Counted from the stretch's first letter, positions 33,001-45,097 are shown. The stretch is DNA of 64,000 nucleotides from Sordaria brevicollis (GCA_033439795.1 JAUTDP010000009.1:2790001-2854000), one strand, 5' to 3'. The notes: generated from the letters alone by a model not told the origin. A program made the numbers and translations.

Positions 33001-34643
33001 GATTTGGTGTGACCGGTGCGATGGTCTGTGGCGTTCTTTCTGGGAAATGATAGCGACGAGGAATCTGTGCTGGGTGAAGAAGGAGAAATAAGAAAGAAAG
33101 AAAGAGCTGGCAGCCGCAAGAAAGGGCAGTCAGGCGGCAGGAAGGACGGGAGGTTGAGAGTACGGGCCACTCGCATCAGAGTACATCCAGATGCTGCAGG
33201 AACGGACCTCAACAGCCGGTGAATTGCTCTTGACAGGATCCAGTGATGTTGAAGTGAATAGCATCAGCAGATCCATTTGCTGCCTCGTGTTAGTCACCCC
33301 TTTTCCCATTCTCCGTGTAAGGGCCGGGCATTTCTGTCTTCACGCCCCTGGAGGTTTACCTTTGTGTGTCTGTTTGCCCGGCGGACCCACGAAACCAAAG
33401 ACGAAAATGACTCTGACGCCCTTCAATGAATGAGAAAAGTACCCAAGCAAGCTGGAATGCCTACAGCTTCACTCCAAAGTCATATTGAACAATGTGACCC
33501 GCCCCGGATCGATGACATGGTGAACTGGGTCGCGGAAACCGACAGCTAACAACGATGTGGAGACAACAATGAAACGACAAGTCTGTAAGAAGACTCAATG
33601 ATTGACTCCCAAAGGATGACCGAATAGATGGAGTGAGTAACAAGCCATGTGATGCCGATATTATTGACAAAGGGTGAGCGGAGAGGGAAAAGTATAAAAA
33701 CCCAGGCAACCCAGAGACGGGCATCTCAGAGCGGCAGAACAGACATCCCTCAGCCAGTTGGGCTACCACTGCTGCATGAGCACCCAGTGCTCATAATTTT
33801 GATCCGTTAATGTAAGGGTGCTGAGTGCACCACACATAGTGGTTGGCACTAACACTAACACATCCCTGCCATCTCCACTTCCTCGTGTGGATCACAAACC
33901 GGCTGTTAGTGGTCAGCCACTGAACACGACTTCATTAGGCCACCATGCTATCGCGGGCATTATCGCTTGCTGCCAACGGGTCACTTCTAGAAAGTAGAAC
34001 TTGAAGAGTTGCCTGTGTTGCCCGACGTTCACATTATGCTAAGGAAGATCTGGAGTTAGTCTCATCCTGATTTTTCGATTCGAAGAGCAGCTGTGGTTCT
34101 GTTTGAAATCCTTTTATCCTCCGACCGTCGGTTGGAACTTGGAAGCTGATATGTGTGCTGGTGGAGATCCCTCGCCCTTGGATGAGATCGGTCCGCGTCT
34201 CCACTCTCTCCTTCCGTCACTGCAAGTCTTTTTGGCAACGGGGCAAGCCTACAAGTGCTGCGCACATTTTCTACCCCGCACTAATTACCACCACCGGGTT
34301 GCTTCCTTCTTCTCACCCTCTCACCGACTGTCGTGCTTCACCATTTTCTTCTCTCGAGTCCCAAACTTCAAAGCTCAGAATTTTTTTTTTTTTTCGCTGG
34401 CTCTGTCCGTACGATCCTCCCTCGTTGTGCGCAGTAGCAATTTCAATTTTCATCCTCGGTTCCTACCTCACCCGGTGATCGCATTCATCCAGTACCATCC
34501 GGAACAACCCAGTCCAAAAGGTGGGATTTCATTGATGTTCCCCAGAGTCCCTGCCCCCTTTCATGACTGGGATCTCGATGGATCACGTGAGTCACGTCTC
34601 AAGGCTAACATTTTTTTTCATCAGCTTGCCTGCCCTATATAAA
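33001..34643. other. Divergent intergenic region between paralogs 3 and 4
   Basis: This 1.6-kb spacer must hold both promoters. CTATATAAA lies directly before the paralog 4 ATG, and a GTGAGT...GCTAAC...CAG intron-like stretch at about 34589-34624 may belong to its leader. No gene is supported. A T12 run occurs near 34381. Confidence 0.4.
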
Positions 34644-36185
34644 ATGTATTCTACCAAGCGCAACCGCCAGGCGATTGGGTCCTCCTCTCCCGAGACTTCT
34701 GCCGAGAAGCGACAGCGACTCGAAGCGGACAGTGTCAATGAAGGGGCACCTCAGAGCTCAGGGGAAGCTCCGATGGACCTTGACACGAGCTCTGATTCTG
34801 ATCCGGAAGAGGACTCGGAACATAAGACATTAAATCAACCTCAGCGACCGTTTCCCATCAACAACACTACAACGCCGTCGTCCTTTCCTGTGTCTGCTGA
34901 GAAAGGTTCCTCTCCCATGGCTCTAAGCGAAAACAGCGAAACCCAAGACCCGGCACTTCCAGCGGCAGGCGGCGAGGAAGAGATCCAAGACTACGGAGGG
35001 TACGAAGAGTATGACGAGTATGACGAGTACCAAGAGTACGACGAGTATCAAGAGTATGACGAGTACGAGAACCATGAGGAGTACGAAGAGTATAAAGACT
35101 ACGAACATGACGAAGAGTACGGACGTGACGAAGAGTACAAACATCACGAAGAGTCCAAGACCTACCAAGACTACGAGGACGACGGAGAGTGGAATGATGA
35201 GGAGGGCATGCTTAGCTGGGGGCAGAATCACAACAAGTTCCATGCCGAACCAGCTCTCACCTCGCAAGCAGAAAACGAGCATGAGCCAGAAACTTTCCAC
35301 GTTGATCCTCGGCTTCCCTTGTGGCAAGAAGAGGATCGCGACTTCCGAGGCAACATCATCGGGGAGTATTCAGTATTAGCCAAGAGCGAGGCTATCATTG
35401 CGTCACACGGACCCCTCGTGGTAAACGGGGTACCTCAGCTTTCGCTTTTTTGTGACGGCTCCATCGTCCACCCACCTTCCCGAGGTTGGAACCCGGGAGG
35501 CTATAGAGTAGCCTTCCGCGATCCATTCCTTGGGACAACCCCCTTCGTCTCCCAAGTCAACCCAATGAAATTTGCAACAGCACCAAGGGTCCAAGAGCAC
35601 ACACAAGTCGAAGCTATCGAGGGCCTACAAGCTCTCGGCGCGCAGGTGTTAAGTGAGGACACGGGCCCAGAGAGTCCCGTTCAAGTGGCGAACTGGACAA
35701 CCCTTGCATACGCCTCAAAAACCCCCTCCATCGGCCACATCGAGCTAGCAGCAATCTCACAAGCGTTGGAAGTAGCTATCAAGCTACAGAAAGAGCATGA
35801 GCCGGAGACCATGAAGATAAGTATCTTCACGGACTCGAAAACTGCCATTGAGCGGCTCGAGTTCGGCATCCTTCCCCTGGATAGCGACGAAGAAAGTCGC
35901 TTCCGCTGGTCCACCAACCCGCTGGTTCGTACCATGGTGTGGCAGTCCCACTACCTGTACGACCGCGGCTGTACCATTGAGATCCACTGGAATCGTCGTT
36001 GTTGCGCTTTGGGTCCTGCTCTGGCTGATGCGGTGGCGTCCTCGTGGAAGTCCTGGGAAAGAGAGCGGTTCTGTCAAAGGGACGTGCCTGCTGAGAAAAA
36101 AGATGGGATCCTGGAGAAGTTGCACAAGTGGACCAATGATGTCATCAACTGGGTGCCGGAGGAGGAAGTTGAGGTTGAGGAGTAA
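34644..36185 (+). CDS. RNase H-like domain protein with Tyr/acidic repeat tract (paralog 4)
   Basis: 513 aa from ATG 34644, preferred because MYSTKRNRQ resembles the basic start MSDNKRKR of the neighbouring pseudogene; the frame is open to an earlier Met at 34563. A TATAAA right before the chosen ATG raises doubt about the true start. Early residues hold KRNR, KRQR and an acidic block PMDLDTSSDSDPEED that is SIM-like. Residues about 117-179 are a tract of DEY, QEY and EEY units. The family motif VDPRLPLWQEEDRDF is at about 220-234. RNase H domain: LSLFCDGS with D271, HIELAAISQAL with E367, ISIFTDS with D397, PALADAVAS with D462. The tail KKDGILEKLHKW follows. It ends at TAA about 36183. Confidence 0.86.
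   Translation: MYSTKRNRQAIGSSSPETSAEKRQRLEADSVNEGAPQSSGEAPMDLDTSSDSDPEEDSEHKTLNQPQRPFPINNTTTPSSFPVSAEKGSSPMALSENSETQDPALPAAGGEEEIQDYGGYEEYDEYDEYQEYDEYQEYDEYENHEEYEEYKDYEHDEEYGRDEEYKHHEESKTYQDYEDDGEWNDEEGMLSWGQNHNKFHAEPALTSQAENEHEPETFHVDPRLPLWQEEDRDFRGNIIGEYSVLAKSEAIIASHGPLVVNGVPQLSLFCDGSIVHPPSRGWNPGGYRVAFRDPFLGTTPFVSQVNPMKFATAPRVQEHTQVEAIEGLQALGAQVLSEDTGPESPVQVANWTTLAYASKTPSIGHIELAAISQALEVAIKLQKEHEPETMKISIFTDSKTAIERLEFGILPLDSDEESRFRWSTNPLVRTMVWQSHYLYDRGCTIEIHWNRRCCALGPALADAVASSWKSWERERFCQRDVPAEKKDGILEKLHKWTNDVINWVPEEEVEVEE
34995..35200 (+). repeat. In-frame degenerate repeat encoding (D/E)(E)Y units
   Basis: Units of 6-9 bp such as GACGAGTA and CAAGAGTA recur about 20 times with synonymous and minor changes, encoding DEYDEYQEYDEYQEYDEY and looser copies. 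The repeat lies upstream of the catalytic domain. Confidence 0.85.
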
Positions 36186-36820
36186 CTCAACGTAACTTGC
36201 TGTTTCTTTTGATAATTTATGTCGAGGAAACTGTTTCTAAAATAGTGTAACACGAGCAATCCTATGATCTTGAAAAACGAGCTTCCGTCGTTTGAGCAAG
36301 ACCTTTCATCTCAGAGGGAAGGCATCGCAGACATTCTGGTCAAAAGGACTTGAGAAAAAATGCTCGAGGTCGAAGTTCGGCTTGAAGCAGGGAGGATTGG
36401 TGAAGGAGCAAGAAGCAAGGTTGAAATACAAGTGTGTGGTGCGGCCAGGAAGGTCTTTCTATGCGGGTGTTGCCTGTCACCTGCTTAACTGCTTTGCTCT
36501 TGCTTTTGTTTCCATGACTCAATGTGTGTCGAGCGTAATTTCCAAGTCAAAGCCCGATGCACATCGAGACGCCTTGCTTGAGCTTGCCTGCAGCCAAAGG
36601 ATATTGTCAAACACCGAGGGTAGTCCAAACTTGGGTACCTCGTTCGAGAAAGAGGACGCGGTCTCCCAATTACAGAAAGTGGTGAACCAGCGATAAACAG
36701 AAGGAAGACGTCCGTGACAGTAACATGGACCGGAAGGAAGGTTGAATGTAAGCGTAAAGAGCAATGGGCAATGTGTGTGACTGTCCATGACCGCATGACA
36801 TGTATCACGCAATGCCTTTT
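36186..36820. other. Intergenic, no gene seen
   Basis: A 134-codon plus-strand ORF (36292-36696) and its minus-strand shadows show no family resemblance, so I do not call a gene. Confidence 0.4.
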
Positions 36821-36827
36821 TGCATAT

Positions 36828-36838
36828 AAACTCAGCCA
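36828..36838 (+). promoter_or_regulatory. TATA-box-like element of paralog 5 pseudogene
   Basis: GCATATAAACTC is followed within about 40 bp by a pyrimidine-rich stretch (CCTCTTCCAAACTTCTTC) and a long leader before ATG 37196. Suggestive only. Confidence 0.35.
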
Positions 36839-37195
36839 TCTCCCACTGATTCCTCTTCCAAACTTCTTCTTCTTCCACAACATCTCAACATCCATGATCC
36901 GTCATTCTTTTTTCACATTCATCGCCCCAAACCATGGCCATGTTGTACCATTCTTGATGCCGTCTTCTTCCTTTTTCATCATTCTGTCTTTCCATGTCAA
37001 TCATCTACCTCCCGAGGTCAACTCCCAGATCCGGCTTTCTTCCACTTCCCACAACTCTCAACCTCATCAACCTCGATCATGGCGGACCCCAATCAGAACC
37101 TGTTTCAAGCAGATGCAACATCATTTTTGTTTATCTTTTTAGTTGAACTCCGAGATAACCCCAGCTTTTCTCCCTTGACGACATCAACCGCGACC

Positions 37196-38389
37196 ATGTC
37201 CGACAACAAGCGGAAACGACCAGCTCCGGTGAGCTCCTCGCAACCTCGCCGGAGACCAGGGACACGAAGCGGCCAAGAATTGATGACAATAACAAAGCAC
37301 CCAATCCTGCGGAACATTTGCGTGCGGAGCCTAGTCCCTCTGATAGACTGACGCAAGAGAACGTCTGGCGTCTTCCATGGAGCTTGAGGTGGTAAGTCCA
37401 GCAGCAATTCAGGATGCCAAAGATAAATGACAATGGCAGTTCCAGTACTGACACAAGGGATTCACAACAGGAATCGGACGATTATGTGGTTTTTCTTCAA
37501 AGGGCGAGGTCCCTGTCCCCAACACCATTGTCCGACCCGAGACTCGACCTTTGGAAAGAGGAGACTCGTCTCTTTGCCGGGGAGATTGCAACCAAGCCAC
37601 GGACAAGGCAACAGCTACCATTGATGCGGGAGAGGCATCCGAAGCCCCATTGTTCTACCATGGGGTACCTCAACTCAAAATCTTTGGCGATGGATCAATA
37701 AAGGGAAACTCGGGTTCAAGCCCCGAACATGGGTTGAAACTGGGGGGGTATGCAATTGCCTTCCGGAATCCTTTCGAGAGGCCAACCCCTGCCGCTTCCT
37801 CGACAACCCCCAGGTCTCGAAATTCCAATTTGGCGTCGACAATAACCAAGTTTTCGAGGGAAGTGACTCGTACAATGGCCCGGCCCGACTGGCCGATTTT
37901 ACAGTCCTGTCCTTGGGGATGAAGGACGCCTTTAGCGTCCCGATACTAGAACTTGCGGCCATCTCCCAAGGCCTGGAAACGGCAATCCGCCTGATCGATA
38001 GCAACCAACCGCCGATCTCGGCCTTGACAATTTTTTCCGATGCCGTTCAAGTTCTAAATCGGATCAAAAAAGGTTTCATCCCAAAGACATCACTCGACAA
38101 ACAGAGTTTATGGGACCAAATGGCCAATCCTTTGGTCCAAACCATAATCTGGCAGAGCCATTACTTGGAAGACCACGGTTGCACAGTCAACCTAGCATGG
38201 AATCCGAGGTGCTGTGCCCTAGGCCCGGCAATTGCCGACGCTGCGGCTGGCGCCTTCAAAACGTGGTCCGAAGACGAGACCAAATGCGACCTGTGGTCGC
38301 AACAGAATCTCCATCCCGAATCAAGGGATGGAATTCTGGACAAATGGAGTGAAGAGATGAAAGAGCTGATACGATGCTACAAGGGGTGA
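37196..38389 (+). pseudogene. RNase H-like pseudogene with several frameshifts (paralog 5)
   Basis: It begins MSDNKRKRPAPVSSSQPRRR in frame 2, moves to frame 1 near 37260 (DTKRPRIDDNNKAPN, with a TAA at 37391-37393), then SDPRLDLWKEETRLFAGEI. It moves to frame 3 near 37580 (ASEAPLFYHGVPQLKIFGDG) and to frame 2 near 37780, then runs to TGA with ILELAAISQGL, LTIFSDA, AIADAAAG and the tail RDGILDKWSEEM. All four acidic positions can still be found, spread over two frames. No GT-AG introns of normal length join the frames. Sequence is GC-normal, so the damage is indels and not RIP. Assembly errors are possible but would have to occur at least three times. Confidence 0.75.
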
Positions 38390-38687
38390 AGGAAGACTCA
38401 TTTGGTCGGGTCTCGGGAGGAGTTGAGCGAAAAGGGTGAATGTCAGGCCGAAAAGAGATTTTGTCGGAAGGAGAAAAGGGAATGTATTTCTCAAGATTGG
38501 TGAATACAGGAGAATTGAAATAGAGGGCAGGTTGAATGGATTGGAAGTGCATGCCGGGGAAGGTAAGGGCTGAGAAGAATTCAGAGAACCTAATGTTTTT
38601 GTAGCATAGTAGTGAATAGAGTGAACGGAGGATGGCAAGTGCAGAGTAATGTTAACGAACCCACATTGCTTAGCTGCTGCAGCACCC
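38390..38687. other. 3' flank of paralog 5, no gene
   Basis: Ordinary composition up to the MULE target duplicate TTCAATAA at 38688-38695. Confidence 0.5.
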
Positions 38688-38695
38688 TTCAATAA

Positions 38696-41600
38696 GAGGA
38701 AACCTACATGCACCCACCCAAAACCTACCTATACCCACTTTTTGAAATCGAACTTATTAACACCCAGTTTCTTTCCTATAATAACTGTTATATAAATTTC
38801 GTTATTTTTGGTATAAATCTGACTGTTTTATATAATCATAAACATCTAAATCATTCGGCCAAATAACCTAGAATTTTAACCCTAACTCCTAATACTCGTA
38901 ATTCTATTATATTTCGTAATAATTTTATAATATTAAATATAAAATATAGCAAATCGATTACTCTATTTAATCTTCCAATTTATTTACCCTATTATATCGA
39001 TTATTTAGGGAGGTAAAGGTCGAGATTATAAATAATATTTCGATCGGTTCCCTCTATCTTCCCTCCTTCTACTTTATTTTTCGAACCCTCTCTATTCAAT
39101 ATTATACTACCTCCTTATTTATTTCCTCCTCTTCCTCTTCCTTATTATTAATAACTTTAATATAATTACGGGCCTTATTTAAAGTAGCGGTAATTATAAT
39201 ATCCCTAGTATTTAATTACTTAATATTATCCCTAAATTCGTACTAAAAATAATTACAACGTATAAATACTTTAATAGGTATTATATTTTTAAATTTACCG
39301 CGGGGAGCTTTAATACACTTAACTTTATTTTTACTCTTACCTTAAATCGTTTATTTGGGTAATTTATTAAGAAGAATAGCTTTATTACTAAACGGACTAC
39401 TTTATTTAAATAAGCAACCTTTAAGCATACTTTTAGCGGCTAGTCGAAATCGCAAATATTTATCTATTACGTCCTATTATAATAATTAATATAGGGAAGG
39501 ATTAGAAAGTATTATTAATTATTTATTCGACGCTAAGTTAAATATTAATATAAATAATAATTAACTTTAATAATTAAAACCGCATTACCCTTTTCCCTAA
39601 TCTCCTTTATCTCGTATATATATAAAAAACTATATTAGGATTTAAATTATTTAATATACAATCGAAAGCAAATAATAAATAGACGTAAAATTAATTAAGT
39701 AATTTAAAATTACTAATATTAACCTTTTAAAAACCGGTACGCTTATAATATAATATCGAAAGGTATATTACCAATTTAAGGACGACCAAGCCAATCTATA
39801 CGTATTCTTAAAGTTAAAGAGGTAAATTTTTCTTTAAAATAAATATAATATTACGTTATATATTAATAAATAACGTATTAAAGATTTATAAAACTACCGC
39901 GAATAAATAATTTATACAATTTAATAGAATTATTATTAAATTTAATCGGCGATATAATTCTTTATCCTAAATTAAAATAATACTTTATATAATACTTAGC
40001 CTACTCAATCTTATTAGGTATTAAATCATTAGTAATTTAATTAATAATAACCGGTTATACCTCTTTAAATTACCAGCGGAGAAAACTTATACCTTTTTAA
40101 ATTCTATAACCGTTAGGGCGTAAATTATATATTACTATAAATAAAATAGGTTTATTTTAGTATTAATTACCTTAATAAAAAGTAAACCCAATTTAACCTA
40201 AGTTCGTATAACCATTTTAACCTTTTTATATATATAGTAAAACTTTACAATATTATTTTAATCTTATTAATTTATAATTTTTTATTATAATTAATCCGCG
40301 GTAACCTCGTTACTAAAATTACTATTACTACTCTCTTCCTCGTTTAACTTATTATTAAGTTATTTTCTATCCTCCTTTTAATATTCATCGTTTTATTTTA
40401 TATATATTTAATTATCCTTAAAATACTTTACAATATTATAATTAATATACTAAATATAGCATTAATATTAAATATTAAGGAAAATTCGATTAATTGCCCT
40501 AATTAATTAAGTATCGTTATCGATTATAATTACCTTTAATTCTAAAATACTAAAATAATTAATAATCTTTTTAATTTATTCGATTAATTACTTAAATCCT
40601 TTATTCGTTTTATTATTAATAGCTACTTAAAAAATTGGCATCGAAATCTTTTCGGGTATTAATATAATACCTTATACAATTAATATATAATACCGGTTAA
40701 TTTTATAAGTAATATCGAAAAAGAAGGTATATAAATAGCGCCGCTATATTTTCTATTATTTCGTTATTACTTAAAACGCATATTATAAAATAATAAACTT
40801 ACAATCTTTATTATTATTATTTTCCTCCTTTAAATTATTATATTAATTAAATTTTATATAATAGACCGCGACCGACTTATTAATTTCGAATTAACGAACG
40901 AAGGCTTATATATTTTAATAACCCCCTCTTTTTATCCTTTTAAACCGTTACTATATATTATCTAGATTTTTATACATAAGGAAAATATAAAGGTATTTAA
41001 TTTTAAATTAAATATAAGCTTTTTATACGGTTATTAATCGTTAGCCGAAGAAATTATAGAAATAATTCTAATATTCATTATTAAGAGAGTAAAACCGAAA
41101 TATTATATAATTACTAAAATAACGAAATAAAGGATAACCCTTATAAATAAAATTTTTAACTCTAATAATATACTAATAATTATTCTTCTTTATAAATTAA
41201 AAAATAACCGAAAAAGGGCAATTTAACGTATACTTTCTAATCGAGGTTTTACATCTTTTATATAAATTTACCGGCGGGTTAGGCTTTTTACGGGTAAAAT
41301 TATACTTTATAATAATACATTAAATAATAATTAATTTAATTAATTAAAAAGGATAATTCTTAAAGAATAAATCGCTATATTCGGTCGTAAAGTTAAAGCG
41401 GTAATAACAATATATTAAAATAAAATAAGTAAAAATATTATTAAAATTGGATTACGGTAATATATTAAATACAAGGTCATCGGTAAGTACCTCTTATTTA
41501 ATATCGCTATCGAAGGATAAAGCGCTTACCTAAATAGCGGATAAAGCGTTCAAATCGATAAAGGAAGTAAAAGAGATAAACTCATTACGAGGGCGCAATT

Positions 41601-42025
41601 AAATAGAAGAGGGGGCGTTAATAAATATCTAACGTAATAATTAGCGATTGCGTTTAATCGAAGGGATTCGAATACGATTATAATTAATTAATTTAAATAA
41701 GGTTACGTACTTTAATAGTATTTTTAATATTAGGTATTATATAATATAATATAGTATAAGGAAATAGTATAGGGAAGTACTAATATAAGAAAGTATAAAA
41801 TATTAAATTCGGGTTCGAAAAAAATTTGACCAAATTAGCGTAATATTTCAAGAATATTAGAATTATAAAATTTAGCGGGTAAAAACGGGGATTTCAATAT
41901 TAGGTGTCATCCAGCTGGCTATCCCACTTTTCGGGTGGACCCCTGCTAAGAACTGGGTATTAGTAGGTTCGATTTAGAAAAATTGGGTGTAGGTAGGTTT
42001 TAGGTGGGTGCAAGTAAGTTTCCTC
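38696..42025 (-). mobile_element. Mutator-like (MULE) DNA transposon, RIP-degraded
   Basis: TIRs GAGGAAACCTACATGCACCC on the left and GAGGAAACTTACTTGCACCC on the minus strand at the right, each continuing ACCCAAAACCTACC or its RIP variant. Target duplication TTCAATAA at 38688-38695 and 42026-42033 (10 bp, CTTCAATAAG, if the outermost G of each tip is counted as target). 3.33 kb. The interior is AT-rich with many stops. The encoded transposase lies on the minus strand. Confidence 0.88.
40300..41300 (-). pseudogene. MULE transposase remnant
   Basis: The minus strand at about 40430-40745 reads FFFDITYKINRYYILIV, then ISMPIF*VAINNKTNKGFK, then KVIIIDNDT*LIRAINRIFL. These are the MULE core signatures D-x-T-Y-K-T-N-R and I-T-D-x-x-x-x-L-x-x-A-I-x-x-x-F-P. 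The first Asp and the second-motif Asp are kept. Stops replace Gln and Trp codons. Limits are approximate. Confidence 0.75.
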
Positions 42026-42033
42026 TTCAATAA

Positions 42034-45000
42034 GCAAGTTGATGTAGCATCTTGAAAGATAACGTTGTAACTAGTTGAATACAGCACGAACATTGAGAAC
42101 GAAAGATTCTTTTTTTCAAACTATTTTTGTTTCTAGTAATTACGTCGGAGCTAGGAGGTGATGTAGGCGTAGGAAGTGCGTGTAGGTGTGTTACGTGATG
42201 GAGTTACACGTTGTTGGAATAAGATGGTGTTGAGAATGATTATGTTATTGATGATAAATCGAAGTTAGGAAGAAGACTTGAGTCCTCCTGGACTCGGTTT
42301 GAATACCGTGGGAACGGACTTGGATTTGCCGTATTTGCGGTACTCAAGTCCAGAGTCTACGGTAGGACCTGTGGCCCTGTCGGTTCCTAATAAGGTGGAA
42401 CTATGGAGGGGTAATGTAAGTAATAAGATAAGGATAAGTTAAACCGGTTATCGATAGGCCTATCGCTTCAATGTGAATGGTTTAGATTAAATGCTAACTA
42501 ATTTAGGGCTCTATTTTGAACGATATTCTAATTCCCTTCTCGATTTCATCCTCTTCCTCCTTCAATTATTTTCAATACGACAATATTAGATTGGGCTACT
42601 CTGCTTGAAATTCTTTTTTTTCACCTAATTTCGACTGGAGTTACCGTGAGCTATTTTTATCCAATTTCTAATCTACGATATTGCGCTCCTTTCGCATTTG
42701 CGGTCGGCGTCTCGGAGACCCGGACACGTTCTAGGGCTCTAAAGCCGAACGCCGAAGTTCCGGCTAACTTGTTTCAATTTATTAACAGCTATTACCGACG
42801 AGCAGCGACTTTATAACTTGAGTAGATTTTTATTGGGTAGGAAGTGTATACCCGGGAGTTGGCATTGTTTGATAGTGGCTAAATATAGCTCGAATAATTT
42901 ACAGTATAGTGCATAGTAGCGAAAAAAACGGGGAAGCCTATATATACCTACCCAAAACCTATTAGAATGGGCAAGCTATATCTAGCTAATTAGGAAATAT
43001 TTCTACAAGAAGATTAGCCTCCTAACTACTTATCTAATTGTAAAATTTTCCTATTACTCTAGCATCCCTAGACCTTTTTATAAAGGGCTCTAAATTATAC
43101 AATATATATATATCTTCACCCTCAATTTAATTGTATAATTTGATAATTAATAATTTAATTCGCTCCCTACGTTTACGCTATATTTAAAAATAAAAGCTCT
43201 TTATTTATAATAATTAACTTTATTATTTAATTTATTATATCTTCTATTAATAACGTTTAGATTGCCTTTGTGGTTATAATTATATCCGTTAATAATAGAA
43301 CGATTTTAAACGTAGGATTTAATTTTAGGGATTAGAATGAGGATTTATTTAATTTTATTTAAGGTTTTAAATTTAAATCCTATTTATTTAGAGAGGATAA
43401 GGAAATTATTAAACCATTTAAAATCGAATTCGAAAATTATAAATTTAAAGTTAATTCCCTTTATTATATTAATATTGCCCGCGAAGTATTTATTAAATTC
43501 GTTAATAAAATTATTATATATATTTTAATTTTGGGAAATAGTTGTATTACTAAATAGGTTATAACCTGCGATACCGCTTTGGTTATAATTTAAGTTTTGA
43601 ATTTTGAAATTACCGATAAAGACGAGGAAGTTTGGGAAGAGGAAGTTAATATTTTAGTTTTTAATTTCATTATCATAATTAAATAAAATTATAATTCCGA
43701 TAAGATTAATTATGTTCAACGTTTTAAAGATTACGAAAATTTGATTAAAAATAATATCTTAATTCGAAATTATATAGAAATTATTATTTTAAAGGTTTTG
43801 CGCGTTTTGATTACATAGGCGATATTTATATAATTCTATAATAGTATATTAATTTTAAGGATATTATATTTTATTACGAAGAATATTTTTTATTTAAAAT
43901 ACGTTAAAAATATTACGATTATATAAAACTTTTATTGAGCGAGCCCTATAAACGTAATAGTAGTTTCTAAATTTAAATTAATAGTTGGGGAACCGTTATA
44001 ATTAATTCCCGGAAGTAAAAAATCTTTAAAATTATATTAGCTATAATTTGGTTTTAAAATATTTATAATATTTTATAAATTATTAAACCCCTTTAGGTTT
44101 ATATTATTATTAAGAAGTTCGAGGAAGAGGCGTACGCTAATATTTTAAGTTTTTATTTTATATCCGGATATTTCCGCTTTAAAATAATATACGAATACCC
44201 CTTTATTATAATTCTATTATTAAAGGGTTATAAAATATATTTAATATAGGATTAATTTTTAGAGGCTTATAGGAAAATAATATTAAGGGCGAAAATATTC
44301 ATCTTAATAGGGTCTTAATTAATAACTAAAATTCTACTTAAATAAATTAAAATTTCATTTTTACTTTTTAATATATTAATAATAATAATACGTTTTAAAA
44401 GAGAAGGTATAGTGCTTTTAAAGCGTATAAAGGCGCGTTAGGTCGAAAGACCGCCCTTTTAACCTTATTTATTAATTTTATAGTAAAAATTTTAAAAATT
44501 CGTTATAAAATATATTAATAGGGTATTTATATTATTAAATATTATGAGTATTTATTCTTAAAGACAGTTATTAACCCGAAATATAAGTTTATTTTTTAAA
44601 TTAAAGTTAGAGTTATTAAAAATTTATTCGACGATAAAGACTTTAAAAGGAAGATTAATAAATTATAATAAGAAATTATTTAAACTTTAAATTCTAATTT
44701 TAATAATACTTTTATCGGTAATAACTACTCTATTTAATTTTTTAACGAGAGTTTGCTAATAATATTAGTCTATATAACAATTACATATTAAGTTGCTTTC
44801 TAAGTAGAAAATAAGTGTATAAATTTATACCCTTTTAAAGATTGCGTAATTTTCGATTTAGGGAATTTTTTATATATTTTTAATTAAATTTGTTATAGGG
44901 CTAGCGCCCTGGGTATTAAATAAGCTAATGCCCAATCGTTCCCTAGGGTGCCTACGTACCTTAGGCCTATTTACGCCCTAGTTTGTATTTTAGTCCTCAA

Positions 45001-45092
45001 AACCTTTACCCAACTACGCCCTTTTAGCGCAGCTTTTCTTCTTCCTTTTCTCCTTCGTTAAATATAGCATATTCAACCTATAACGACTGCTC
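42034..45092. other. Unassigned mosaic, partly RIP-degraded
   Basis: 42034-42900 has moderate GC and no gene. 42930-42965 matches one MULE TIR (see separate entry). 43100-44880 is AT-rich with plus-strand coding-like text (43337-43528, LERIRKLLNHLKSNSKIINL; about 44110, KKFEEEAYANILSFYF) that looks like a retroelement gag, not assigned. 44890-45092 is again GC-normal and unmutated. Confidence 0.4.
42930..42965 (+). repeat. Single MULE-family terminal repeat, RIP-altered
   Basis: GGGGAAGCCTATATATACCT followed by ACCCAAAACCTATTAG matches the right TIR of the MITE at 21151-21554 apart from C-to-T changes. I find no partner end downstream, so this is a truncated element or a solo end. Confidence 0.6.
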
Positions 45093-45097
45093 GCTAT

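Noticed and set aside
33700..33775. Possible tRNA on the minus strand (TAGCCCAACTGGCTGAGGGA followed by a T run)
   Set aside because: The A-box-like string is good, but the supposed B box (GGTTGCCTGG) departs from the consensus and no cloverleaf forms by eye.
36292..36696. 134-aa plus-strand ORF between paralogs 4 and 5
   Set aside because: No recognisable domain and no similarity to the family; overlapping minus-strand ORFs of equal length suggest chance.
42250..42380. ACTTGAGTCC/GGACTCAAGT-like inverted words
   Set aside because: Short and scattered; no boundaries or target duplication, so no element is called.
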